Shown here piece after piece: positions 46,818 through 58,719 of a stretch of DNA of 64,000 bases. Position numbers and translations under genes: made by a program. Positions within the stretch are counted from its first letter, which is position 1; each line of letters starts with the position of its first letter. Source of the DNA: Agaricus subrufescens (taxonomy: Eukaryota; Basidiomycota; Agaricomycetes; Agaricales; Agaricaceae). Below the pieces are notes generated by a model. That model saw nothing but the letters and a program-made list of their open reading frames with translations, ran no database searches and was not told the origin of the DNA. The stretch is taken from the NCBI GenBank assembly GCA_029945375.1, contig CM057062.1, positions 1 to 64,000 of the forward strand, written 5' to 3'.

Positions 46818-46831
46818 AAGAGCGCGGCCAT
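46809..46831 (-). pseudogene. Host gene split by the KDZ element, 5' end with start codon
   Basis: ATG at 46,831-46,829 followed by codons for MAALLDPP, then the transposon. The frame continues at 27,956 on the far side of the element (PPPLTIVV...). Sequence from 46,832 to the stop of the next gene (47,094) would be its promoter. Confidence 0.65.
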
Positions 46832-47093
46832 ATGAGTGAAGTCTTTATTTCCATGTCAGGAGCGTTTTTTAGGCTATTGTATAGTCTCTAAGTCTTAGTC
46901 CGCCATATAGTTGGATACTCGAGCGAAGTCCAATCCTGTAGAGAACATGTTTCAGTTATGACGTTAGTCACATTATTTATCCATTTAGAGCATCTGTAGT
47001 TCCCGTACAATAAGTTCATAGTAATACACATGCATTGGGTCTGGGTAAGAAGGGTAGAAATGTTCGAAGTACAATGTGACGCATCAGCCCTGA

Positions 47094-48273
47094 TTACACA
47101 ACCGAACTTGAGTCAGGAAGTGACTCCAAGTATGAGCCCCGCGTTTCCTCCGCAAATCTGAGTTCGGAACGTTTCGTCACCGAGTTTTCCTCTTTGTGAT
47201 ATTCAGTACTCCAAGCAACTCCTCGAGCAACTCGTTGAATAATCATGAGCGGAGGTATGATCTTGTTGAAGTGTTAGAGTTAGATGTTGATTGCAGCGCA
47301 AGATCGTGCTCACCTGTACCATGGGGCCAACATGATAACCTATTACCGACAACGGATGCCTAATGGCGGCAGGGACAATGAAAAATACATTGTGTATTGC
47401 CAGTACTGCAGCAGATTCCACAAGAATAGATATGATGCCAAAATGGTATCCAGTGGTGCCTTGGCCCAATAATGGGGCGACAAAACGATTATGCCTGAGA
47501 AGCTTCGTAATGATGGCGGTCGTGATACCAACATTCAACAGCATAGTGAAGATACCGTAAGCCAAAATTATTTTCAACTGTTGTTCTTTAGAAATAAATG
47601 TTAGGGGTGTGTTGCACAGGACGAATAAGATGCTGAGACCTTGAATGTAATTGTGGTTACGATTGTACGTGAATGTATGGGGCTCGGGCTCACCAATATC
47701 GAATACTACTAAGATGCCCAAGAAGATTTGAACAACGATTGTGTACGAAGTCATAACGGCAAAGAAGGCGAAACATCGCCAAATCTGTTATCATGCCAGA
47801 GTCAGTTGCGATAGTTGTATGCGGTAAACGGCACTTACCAACAATCCATCAGCAGCCCATTGCATCAGAACAAAGCAAATTGTCACGGTGACAGGGATAG
47901 GAGAGGAATCTCCCAGTGCAAATGACGCCGGGCCTCCAGGATAGTCAGGGTGAAAAATGAATGCCTTTTCATTCTCGATCCCTCCCAACACCATGAAAAT
48001 GGTACTAAAAAGGAGTAGTAAGAGAACGTATGCAAGTAAACCCTTTTTTGGAGGAGAAGCAGACGATCCCGATTGTTTAGACATCAAGAGATGGATACAG
48101 GAGCAGCATAGTGCAAAAGCGATGCCGTAGAAAACACCCCGCAGCACCATTCCCTGAAGCCATATTTTGTTGAAGAGAATGTCGTGGGCGGATGAGCTTT
48201 TGACAATCGAAAATGGGTCAGACATAAGAGGAATGTGCTCAGGTGGCTGCTTGAAATCTGTCCAAGATCCCAT
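47094..48273 (-). CDS. Seven-helix integral membrane protein, unknown function
   Basis: Starts MGSWTDFKQPPEH; three short introns lie near 47,800, 47,690-47,640 and 47,280. Seven hydrophobic stretches are visible: GVFYGIAFALCCSCIHLLM, LLAYVLLLLLFSTIFMVLGG, TVTICFVLMQWAADGLL, MTSYTIVVQIFLGILVVF, GLSILFVLCNTPLTF, ILAYGIFTMLLNVGITTAII and ISILVESAAVLAIHNVFFIV. The cytosolic tail (RVARGVAW..., SLPDSSSVV) is charged. This layout is common among Agaricomycete orphan 7TM proteins; exact family not named. A decayed second copy lies at 50,965-51,660. Confidence 0.72.
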
Positions 48274-50277
48274 CTTATATAGGACCTAAGTTACACCACC
48301 AAGTTCGAGCAAGCTGTCTCATCATTGTAACGTATTCACGGTTGTCGTCTCGCATGATAGTTTACACTGCTGGGCAAGATTTTCTTTATTGAGAGACTCT
48401 CAGATGGCGTATATTGAGTCACGACATGTCAAAAATTGAATGTCAAAAACATGCACCGCCGAGGAAGTTGGAGCGATGTGCACTGTGGAGTCCTGGTGAC
48501 ACCTCTGAAGCTAGACCGGTCCAAGTACTCCCTATACTGTGGTGCTTAGTTAGTCCCAAAGAGACGATTCGTGTTTAAGAGTGGTACAGCTATTGTATAT
48601 TGTGTAGGACTATGAAAGTCTTACGGGTAACATACTATTTCGTACACACAGAAGCGATAGCGACATTGAATGCGATTGGTGGGAAGCGGGTGCATAACAC
48701 TCCCGAGGAACGTTCTGATGCACTCACTTCAGTTCGGGCCTAGAAGCTGTAACATGGGAGTCTAAGTTGTATATCAAGCGTAAGCTGTGCCCCCACTGAT
48801 CTTCTCTCAATAACAAAGCATTGACTGTAGAAATCTTTGTTCTATAATTAGGATTAACTTTATAATCAGCATCAGATCAGCATCACTGCTGACCAGCTTC
48901 GGCCCTTGAATGACCGCGATGATCTGATGCGCCCGGCTAGCATCCGATAGGGTTAGTTATTGATTTTGGATGCCGTAGACGCCTCTGATTGGAGCCATAG
49001 TCAAAATTCCTCGAGTCACTGATAGCCCGCCATACGGAAGTTCAACAAGTACATACATACATCGGGCTGACAAGTCTCCGCACGATCAGTAGTATAAATG
49101 TGATGGTAAATGTGATGGCATACAAAATTTGCGGGGAACGGCAGATTTACTTCAGCGACCTGGGAAAGAACGACCATGGACCCCCACTGTTCTCTGATTA
49201 CTATAGAATAGGTGACATACGAATTTGATGGAAACTGTCTTCCCATAAGAGCTAGAATTGGTTTTACTACACGTCTTTATATTAATAATGAGTGAATACA
49301 ATAGACGAAGGCGAACAAATTTACCGTTCCATAGACATGTTAGCAACTTCCATACCAATCTCATAGCCAATGAGCAACTTTCAACTGATTACTCTTAGTC
49401 AATCATTCTCATTGCCACATTTTCATTCCTTTGGCGGAGCGCTTGGGTGGATCAACGGGATTTTGTTTCATAAACCGGTCACCGTGGAAGAAAACAGGGT
49501 AGGGATGAAGCCTTGTTGATTAATCAGAGGATTCTAGCTCGGGGGGTCTCACACATACCCACGGAGGGCGCTGGAGTAGTGTGTCAATTTTGACATTTTG
49601 TGCGTGTACTTGTACGTTTGACCCTGAATTTCTGCCCGTATATACGATATAGTACTTTGTCATTCCATACATACTTAATATCAGGAAGCGGACAATTCAA
49701 TACTAAGCCACGTGGAGCACGGGGTTGTTGGACGGCCGGTCGTTCTCTTCGGTGATTTTCTGCCGTAGAATGATCATACTCACGTGTATTTGAGGAGAGG
49801 CCTTCAAGTGGCATGTACTTGTAACCTAGTTGGTCTGACCATGTAATAGTAGCGATCCCGCAGAAGAGGTGCTGAGCGGTGACCGTGAGACGATAAACCT
49901 GATGCGTCCCTCTAACCTTTAACAGGTGCCAACCCTCCCTGTAGCCCGAAATTCAAATGAACAATCACAGTCTGTCGATCATATGCTCTCAACTTATGCT
50001 TGCACTGGATAAATGACGTCGACGGGGAAAGTCTTGATTAAAAGAAGCCAGTGGTTTGTATCTCACAAGGACACACACTCTTTCTATCACATTAGTATGT
50101 AATACATTTATAGTCAAATTTTAAGTTGGAAAATAGACTCAAAGAAAGACGTGGGAAACTTTGGAATGAAGAGTATTGCACAGGGTTTCTTACGAGGGCT
50201 CCCAGTAGTAACTATATTATCAGGATCGTCTCATCGTCATGCAGTGAATAGATAGATGTCCCAACTTCGTGCCTTTG
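48274..50277. other. Intergenic, no recognised gene
   Basis: Promoter of the 7TM gene at the left. Small frames (e.g. 49,016-49,246 and 49,584-49,814 minus) show no resemblance to known families. Confidence 0.4.
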
Positions 50278-50945
50278 TCACCCAGTGAGCGTTTTTCCTA
50301 CTAGACCGTTGCAGTCGAATGAGGAAGTGATTCTCCACACATTTCCTGTTCTAGGGACCACGAGACGATCTTCGAAGAATAGTGAATTCCCCTTCAGTGC
50401 CACGTTGGGGGTGTTTTGCCACGTTGACAACAACTTTGCACACCATGAGTCCTCGGAGTACCCATCTACAATAGCAGTACGCAGTTCATCATCCACCACC
50501 ACATCCGATGTTGCGGCTGCTGCTGACTCTACGATTGCGCATAGCGCGGGAGCCCACTAAGCCTGAACCGAGGCTGAAACATCCAGCAGACCACACACCG
50601 CGACCTCCAATTCCTCGAAACGGTCATAAGTAGACATGTGAAACGCCTCTGCCTCAGAGCCGGCAGTGGTGTATGAAACACTGGACAGGGCCTCTGCAGC
50701 TGCGTTATCTTTTCCCCGCAAGTATACGATGTTGAAGTCATTTTGTTGGAAGAATTCCATCCAGCGCGCCTGACGCCGGGAGAGGTGCTTTTGTGTCTGG
50801 AAGCATTCAAGCGTACGGTGATCCGTCAGAACGGTGAAGGGGACACCAATGAGGTCCACCCGCCACTTTTCCAGTGCGCGTACTATGGCGAGGAGTTCCT
50901 TCTCGTGCACAGGATAGTTAAGTTCAGCCATGAATGCGACATTTG
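50278..50945 (-). mobile_element. Ty3/gypsy polyprotein fragment (RNase H and pre-integrase)
   Basis: Reads [40 protein letters not shown] and [21 protein letters not shown]: the RNase H domain that follows reverse transcriptase in chromovirus-type retrotransposons. A TAG at ~50,557 interrupts the frame; the continuation DDELRTAIVDGYSEDSW is the linker before the integrase zinc finger. No LTRs, RT or integrase core were seen, so this is a dead fragment. It ends next to the decayed 7TM copy. Confidence 0.85.
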
Positions 50946-50964
50946 TTCCGCGAAAACAAGTTCG

Positions 50965-51660
50965 GATCGCTTCGTCTTTGGTAGATCCGATTACTCTATA
51001 TAATCATGGCTTTTCCAGGAAATTCCGCCGGATACTGGTTGAATTATCATAAGAGGAGGGACGATCTGGGGAGGCTTTAAGTTAAATCAGGATGTAAGTT
51101 AGAGTCTGAGTTCACCTGTACGACAGTCCCAATATGATAGCCTACCACAGACAACGGATGTCCGATAGCAGCCGGGACAATAAAGAATACATTGTGAACC
51201 GCCAGAACGGCAGCCGATTCGACAAGGACAGATATTACCCCATAGTGATGTTCGGTGGTAGTGTGACCCAGTAGGGGAACGACAAAGCGGTTGTGCCGCA
51301 GAAGTTTTATGATAATGGCAGTCGTGATACCGACGTTCAATAGCATGGTGAAGATACCGTAAGCCAGAATCAATTTTCAGCTGTTGTTCTTTAGTGCCTA
51401 GTTTCAAAGGCGTGTTACAGAGAATGAACAAGGCACTGAGTCCTTTAGGATGATTGTCAATGCATATATGAATGAGGAGGTCATTTAGTTCAGCTCACCA
51501 ATATTAAGGACGATTATAACTCCGAGGAATATTTGAATAATGGCTGTGTAGGAAGTCATAACGGCGAAGAAGGTAATGCATCGCCAAGCCTGTCATGATC
51601 GCACTGGATTCAGTTGAGAACAAAGAAATACGCGTACCAACAATCCATCAGCCTTACTTC
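50965..51660 (-). pseudogene. Decayed copy of the 7TM membrane protein gene
   Basis: ILAYGIFTMLLNVGITTAII, RHNRFVVPLLG, SVLVESAAVLAVHNVFFIV and the flanking intron text closely match 47,150-47,780. An inserted base near 51,375 shifts the frame relative to FILCNTPLKLGTKEQQLK. In-frame stops follow the MTSYTA-like exon, and the N-terminal exons are missing beyond 51,660. Confidence 0.85.
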
Positions 51661-52630
51661 GTTTGAAATTAGCATCGGTGGCGTTCGCTATGATTGTCTC
51701 CTCGGATTATCCGATTGTCGGAAATAAACTTGGGACACCCTCCTTCGATGAGGCCGCCGTCCCTGGATGGAAGACTTACCGCCACTGTCCAAACCCTTTA
51801 GGTGCTTGATAGTTCCACCACTGCGTGCTACTTGAGTGAGTTGATCACGATAGTCGACATGTACTCAATAGACTGTCGCGTGACCTAAAAGTAGATGAAC
51901 CAAAATGCTAAATTTACCATGAAGGCTTTGATGTTCGTCGAGTTTCACTTTGTGTTCCAAAAAGATCTAGGAATAAGTAATGGTCCAATTTAGTTTGCCG
52001 GGTAGTCAATGAATATATTGCTCGAGCTCCACGGATCGCACTATAGCTCCATTTTCCAAGGTGAGCTGGATGACATTGAGAGCAGTCACTTAGAGTTTTA
52101 CACTCTCATGAAGCGTTTCTCCATGTATGGACTACATGGCTCACGATCATGGACTCCTGTAAAAAACAGTTCAATGTGGAAAGTATTTGACACAGTCCGT
52201 CTCATGTGAACAGCCCTCTCGGTGTCACTCACCAGATACGTTATCTACCACTTGTCTCCAAGCCAGGGTGCGCATTCACCGCCAACGAATTCACGCGGTG
52301 ATCACAATGAAATCTCAATTGGTTACGTGAATTCAAAACCTCGCCCAATCCCCGTTGAAAACAACAGCAGTATCGCTCTGAGCTTGTGATAAGTCAAATC
52401 TGAACTTGATAATATATTTTAATTCAAAGTAAGCTGAAGTCTCCGAATCGGATGTTTTACTCAACGGGTAACTCAGGTCGCGAGGGGAATATGTAATATT
52501 GAGAGCAGTCGCTAGAGTCTGTGATCAAGGCTACTCTGCGAGGGTTATGAAGCAAACTGAGGTAGTTAAAAACTAGTGATGAGCCTTTGATTAGTGCCGG
52601 TTACCTGTCATTCTGAGTCCCACAAAGATC
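51661..52630. other. Intergenic
   Basis: No gene or repeat recognised. Confidence 0.4.
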
Positions 52631-53846
52631 CTAGACACTAGACATAGGATGCAGCCTATCTAGTAATAATAAATTTGTATGTTCGTGTACTTGCGTAGCA
52701 TCTAGTGTAATAAACCTGAAAGAGTGCTCACTCCAACAAGCATATGTAGGTTTTGCCAGATGGGATTGTGTGATGAATGGTGAACCCCAGATAATATATT
52801 CGAGTCGGGATAAGGTTGAAAACAATTGTTTGGACATGAAAGCTTGTTCGGCTGGTAATACGTCTCTTGTGATGTGAATGATACGAAGTTGAGGTAGACA
52901 GGAGAGGAGATTGTATTCTCGGACCTGTGACTGTGTGTGAGCGAGTAGGATGGGAGAAGGAGGTAGGTTGACCAACCCCGATAACATTGGTTTGCAAAAC
53001 TTGGAGAGAGGAGAGGTACAGGTACATATTTCGGAACCAGAGCGTTCCTATTCCGAGGCACAGGTGCTTGAGTGCTCTGAAAGGGGTGGCCAAAGGGGAA
53101 TCGGGCGTCATGTTATCAAAGTCCGGATCGTCCGCGTCCAGATAAACGCAGTCCAAGGCCTCGATGCTTCTACCAGGGAGGATAGTCTGAGCATTCTCGC
53201 AAGTGGTAGATAGAGCTTTCAGGTTAGGTAGAGCACCTTTCGGAAGAGAGGGTAAGGGTGTCATTTTGAGAGATAAGGAACGGAGGTGGGTTTGGCGGGC
53301 GAGGAAGCGGGTCATAAGGTCCGCTGGGCATGGGTCAGGATACTTGTGTACCCAGTTCCATCGCAGTTCGACTAGTTGAAAGGGGCAGTTCAGTAGTGCT
53401 TGTAGAACGGTTTCGAGGTTTGGTGGCGGGTAAGTAAAGATCGTGAGCGATTTGAGATTGGTCATGAGGGGCAGGGCAGCGATCAACAGATGGGGCTCGC
53501 ATGGACCGGCGTACGGAGTGACGAGCTCTTGTACGTGGCGGGCAAGGTGGGTATTCCGCAGAATGGTGTCCAGGAAAGACGAGAAGCTGGGGTGCACATT
53601 GTGCCACCGGTCTGTGCGGTAGACCGCGTACAGGCGCTGCTGGGCACAGTGCACGAGCGCGCGGGAGGTCAGGCAGAGGGCGGCGAGGGACTGGAAGTGG
53701 TCCGGGACGAGCGCGACGATGAGCTCGCAGATCTCGAGGGGGAATGCGGGCGGCATGGGCGGTGGTATGGGACGAATTGATGCAAACCTTAACCCTGCTG
53801 ATGGGGCCTCTTGTCCAGCGACCACCACCACGTCCTCATCGTCCAT
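52631..53846 (-). CDS. F-box / leucine-rich repeat protein
   Basis: Probable substrate receptor of an SCF ubiquitin ligase. An F-box-like segment (FPLEICELIVALVPDHFQSL, then LCLTSRALVHCAQQRLY) is followed by leucine-rich stretches (LMTNLKSLTIFTYPPPNLET; FLARQTHLRSLSLKMTPLP; FRALKHLCLGIGTLWF; LPQLRIIHITRDVLP). One intron of ~77 nt, CAA|GTTTTG to CACAG|GTCCGAG, restores the frame in the distal LRR part. The start at 53,846 (MDDEDVVVVAGQE) is preferred, because the longer starts at 53,894 and 53,909 would overlap the start of the gene on the other strand. Confidence 0.75.
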
Positions 53847-53892
53847 CACGACCAGCCCACGAGTTTTATTTTCACGTAGATGACTCCGGACC
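53847..53892. promoter_or_regulatory. Very short divergent intergenic region
   Basis: Only ~46 nt separate the chosen minus-strand start from the plus-strand ATG at 53,893. A CATG at 53,892-53,895 gives in-frame ATGs on both strands. The two transcripts must overlap at their 5' ends or share a bidirectional promoter inside coding sequence. Confidence 0.5.
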
Positions 53893-56800
53893 ATGTCTGT
53901 CGCCGTCAACCTGCAAAACTTCTCAGGTACATCCGTCGTTCCCTCATGCCTCGTCGCCTGCTGATCGCCCCCAGCTCCGTCAGAGAACTGGGACGACGAC
54001 TTTGATTTCCACTCGCAGTCTGGTTCTCCAAAACGCCCTCATGACACATACGGGCGACCGCCCACGATGCGTATGTCGACGGCCACAGAAGATTGGGATG
54101 TTGATGGCCCCGTCACCGCTAATCCCATCATGCGCCACGATCTCCCACTACCAAATAATGTTCTTGCCAACACCCTTGACGCCACGCTTGCTAACTGGGT
54201 AGAGGATGGCCCTAGCACCCCTCAGAAAGCGTCGTTCTCTTCAGGGCTCTCAGCCGAGAACTGGGACGATGATTTTCTCGACAAGGCTGACTCTCCTGTC
54301 CGACGGTCTCCCCGAGCCACTTATACTCCTTCCAAGAGCAGTACTAGTGGTAAACTACGCGCAGGCGTACCCTTGCATCATCAGAGACCGCCCCGTCACT
54401 ACGAGGAAGAAGAACACGAGAGTTGGGACGACGAGTTCAATCTCAAATCCTCTCCCCTCAAGTTTGGCGAATCTTCGACACCAAGAAGGGCTCAGAACAC
54501 TCCAGCACGCTACTCTGCGTGCCCGCTACAATTGCGTCACGATCAATTCATGTCTGATGACGATGACGACGATGATGCCGACTTTGGCTCGCCCACTACC
54601 GAAGAAGATCGCACTGTTACAGCGCGTTCCAGACGCGCCCCTCAGCAACATACCCCGCCCCCGCCTGTCCCCTCCATTCCATTCACACTCACGCCCCTCA
54701 CTACCACCCCGTCGACAAGCACAACTACCTACACGCACCTCTCGGCGCCTTTTCCGCGATCGCCCACGGCCTCCGTGTTCTCTGTTCCCACATCCTCGGT
54801 CGCTGAAACTACTTCTCTTCGCTCCACTGCGCCTCTTCGGCCTTCGCTCGCTCGCGTTTCTGCAAATAATACTCTCAAACATCTCCCTCCCAGTCCCCCG
54901 ATCCACCGAGAACGTCGTCGGCTGCGTAAAAAGAGTCGCCCTCAAGAAGGCGCTTTCGAATACGTGGATATGAATACGAATTCGCACTACCCTCTCTCAG
55001 AATTTGACCAAGATCAACAAATGGATGAATTGGATAGACGGCGGCCGCCATCTCCTTCGGCTGTTGTCCCTGAACCTATCGCTGTTAACATACCATCAAC
55101 ACCTCCTCAATCTACTGGTTCTGGTGGTGCGATTCTGAGTAGGATGGGGAGTCTCAAAACCCGGTGGACGGGGAGGAAGAAGAAAGCAAGTTTGACTCCC
55201 TCTGAGGCCCCGAAGAATGAGAGGCGAAAAGGTGGGTGGTCGCGTGTCTTTCCCTGGATTTAAACGTTCCACTCTTTTTTTCTATCTTGCTTGTATTATA
55301 TGCCTGATAACGCGCTTCCATTTCTTCTAATCTTGTGGCCCGCGCTCGAACTCTAACAACCAATACGATGTGAATTGAGGCTAATTTGTCCCTAGATATA
55401 TCTGATAACACCACGGAACACCAGTCCCCGCGCCCTCGTTCTTCTCTGTCCTCCCTTCTTCACGCCACTCAAACGATACCTCCACCGTCTTCCAGTTGGT
55501 TTTTCCGACCCAGCAGTCCAGTTCACTTGCGACATCGTAGCTCGCAAAGCAAAGTCAGTAAGCCGAGGTCATCTTACGCAGGCAGTCTTTCAGGAAGCAT
55601 GACTGACTTGAGTATGCGTGGGTCTACTGCGTCATCATCCAATTACGAGGATGACGACGAGTCGCTCTCTCGCAAGCTTCCCAAACGAAAAAGCTTGGGA
55701 TTTGTGCAGTTTCGAAATGGTTTCTTGTCAAATGGTCTACCAGATAAGGAGAAAGCATTTGACGATGAAACAAGGAGCGACTCCTTGGGAAGGTCTGCTT
55801 CTAAACGTCCTATGTCCTTGCAAACACCCTCGCCTTCAACATTCCAATCACAACCCTCTCTGAGGCATGCATCTTGTACCATGCCGGTGGCCAAGGGACT
55901 CGCTGCGAGTACTGATGATTTGCGTGAAAGTGGCTTCACAAGAGAAAGGGAGAGGAAACAGTCGACTCCAAAACCAATGCGACTGAGAGCAAGGGATTCA
56001 ACGAAGGGGAAAGGAAGGGAGAAGGAAAGAGATGAAGGAAAGGATGATGAACAAGAAGAGGGGGAAGACAATCGTGGTTTCATCAGAAGGCTTAGCTTTG
56101 TTGGGCGACATCGACGAACAAAGAGCGGAGCTTCAATGTCGAGCAATCAACCTATGGAGAGAGTACCCTCGGAGTCTCTTACCATGGCATCTCCTAAAAT
56201 ACAGCCGTCGGACAGACCTCCATCGCTACCACCCCTTCCTCCTTTCCGGGAGATTAGAATGCCCCGCCCACCCAGCTCGCCAAGTTCTTCAGCGCCGTCT
56301 CTTCTCCCGCCTATAGAACTGCAGCCTCCTTCACCTCCCCGGAACTTTGATATTACTATCACAAACGATACAACCAATACCACCCGCGCTAAACTACCAC
56401 ATTCGTCACCGACCTCCCCCTCTTCTTCTGGGCATGTCCCTACCTCAACCCCAGCTTCCGTACCGATGTCTTCACCCCCATTTACCAACCACATCAAGTC
56501 TGTTGAACCCGCCAAAGGTTCTCAGACGTCCAGAATCGCCCCGCCAGGTTATACCGCTTCTCTCGGTCGTTCTACCATAAGTCCGAAAAATTCGTCAATA
56601 ATGGACGGCGCTCATAGGAGGAACTCACTCAGTGACTTGAAGAGTGATCTCAAGATTCCTGCACGGATCAGTCAAGCGCAGCAGGGGTTGAAGCGGGATC
56701 TGGGCATGGTCAGAGATTTTGCTGTTTATATTGATCGTGCGTACCCTCGAACCTTTCCGTATTTATCACGATTGATTTGCTTCTAGAACTCAAGAAACAG

Positions 56801-58594
56801 CAAGATACGTATAATGACCTTTTGCTTCAGATGCAACAGAAGCTTGATGCGCAAGCTCAACTTGCTCAACAGCCGATATCACGAGCTGTATCGCCTAGTT
56901 TCTTCAATCTCACTAAGCCTAAGACCCGTGCAAGGTCAAACACTAACCCTTCGAGTCCTAGTACGAAATACAAGGAACTCACGGCCGCACTTTATGCCAT
57001 CAATTCGAGGTATCGCATATCTTGGGAGTGTGCGGAGCTACTAGTCGAGCTGGCAGACGGTACAACAGGTACTGAAGGTGCTCCTGCTACGAGTGCTTCT
57101 GCTCCAGTCGCGTTGGGTACAAGTGGAGAGAAGCGAGGGAGGGAACGAGCGATTACGCTGGGAGGAGGAGATCACTCAAAACCTTCGACTCCGACACAAG
57201 GAATGTCCAGTAGTATGATCCTCTCACCTAGTACATCGTCACACTCCGGTCCACCTCCCGGATCTCCGCCTGCATGGCGAGCCTCTACGGGGCGACACGA
57301 CCTCAGTCACCGACAGCTGGTGTTACTCCGGGAGATGCTAAACAATGCCGAGGCTGTGTTATCGACTACTGATGGAAGCCCGCTTCCCTTGACTGTGCCT
57401 GAAGAAACTACTCCTTCTTCAACGACGGATAGCTTAAGAGTCAACCGAGATTGGAGGTGGGGAGGACCAATGAGCAGCACAATCACTCTACCATCGGAAG
57501 AGATACATGGAGAAGAACCGCGGAAGAAGAAGCCCAGAGTTAGTAAAATGGTCGGGATGTCCGGTTTGCGAGATATTTTGCGCGCGTTGAAGAAAAATGT
57601 TACTGATTCTGCCACGAATAATCCGCCGCCGCCGCACCCTCGACCGCCTATAGCTCACAATCATGCTTCGGTCTCCATGGGATCTCTCATTACTGATATA
57701 TCGTCAGACTTGCCACAGTCGAAAGATAAGGCACAGGGAAGACGACCGGAGCTGGAATCAGGGCAGCACGAGATGGTGAATAATGAAAGGGGAAGAGACC
57801 CAACACCTCTGTCGATTCAAATCCCAGCACCAACCAAGCCCCGTCGACCTTCGTTAGCGTCGATTTTCCGTATTGGTTCCAGAAAGAATACGCCACCGTC
57901 TATGTCAGCTGCAGATTTACCTGCGCAGAATAGTGATCGAGAATACTCGGAGTCTTCAAGGCCTGGAACGGGTTTAGGGTCTAATGACCATAATGGATTA
58001 GAGGAGGATTGGGACAAGATAGACTCGGTGTCGGATTTGGATGTAGCCGCGAAGGCTTTGGCTGATAGAGATAATCACAGGCCGGCAACCTTAAAGAAAA
58101 GGAGAGGGAATTCGCCGTATCTTCAATATCGAGCACCCTCTTCTTCGACATCGCAACTTAGCCGACCTTGTACACCAAGGCGATCAGCTAGCGGTTCACA
58201 ACTGTCAATTTGGGCGGAATCACCATCGAAAATTAGGTCACGTACACCCAATCATGTAGCACCCAGAGCGCCGCGGTTGTCTAACGTCGATGAGAGTGTT
58301 GAAGGAACGAAGTCGAGGGTGGTAGAGAGTCAGGTGCGAAGGTCTAGTTCGAGAGCTTCGGGGAGAATAAAATCAGGGTCAATACGCTCTATGCCTCCTC
58401 AACCTGCAGTATCGGAATCGAGACTCGCGATGACGCCTGAGAATATTAAGCCTTTATTGGAGAACGCAAAGGAGATACACGCCAGGCTGGTAGACTGTAT
58501 AGCCGAGATACAACAACTTTTGGAGAGTGAGGGAGTTAGGGAGATAAGTGTTTCTGGCCAAGGCTGCGCAACAGGACGGTCGTTGTCTTCTTGA
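53893..58594 (+). CDS. Long disordered protein with WDDDF repeats, possible Byr4/Bfa1-like GAP component
   Basis: Four exons (53893-53926, 53975-55231, 55396-56736 and 56787-58594) total 4,440 nt, 1,479 residues. The intron 55,232-55,395 is needed: reading through gives a stop at 55,263, splicing gives KDISDNTTEHQ in frame. The N-terminus repeats acidic-aromatic motifs (SENWDDDFDF, TEDWDVDG, AENWDDDFLD and HESWDDEFNL), as in Byr4/Bfa1, the Spg1/Tem1 GAP scaffold of the septation/mitotic-exit network. The middle is Ser/Pro/Arg-rich and disordered. A conserved-looking segment follows: LKKQQDTYNDLLLQMQQKLD, then YKELTAALYAINSRYRISWE and CAELLVELADG. The C-terminal helix is ENIKPLLENAKEIHARLVDC. 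Byr4 identity is inference from the motifs. Alternatively two genes, if the 55,263 stop is used. Confidence 0.7.
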
Positions 58595-58719
58595 TCTTTC
58601 TTGTGTTGCGTGTTACCAGTGCTTTGGGTATAGAACCTTCTTTGGCTGTAGTGCTGTCATCGATTAATTGTTATCAACTGTCTTTTGTGCTTAGATAATA
58701 TAATTCAATATATGTCATC

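Noticed and set aside
54526..54987. Arg/Gly-rich minus-strand frame
   Set aside because: It is antisense to the WDDDF gene and arises from its Ser/Pro/Arg codons.
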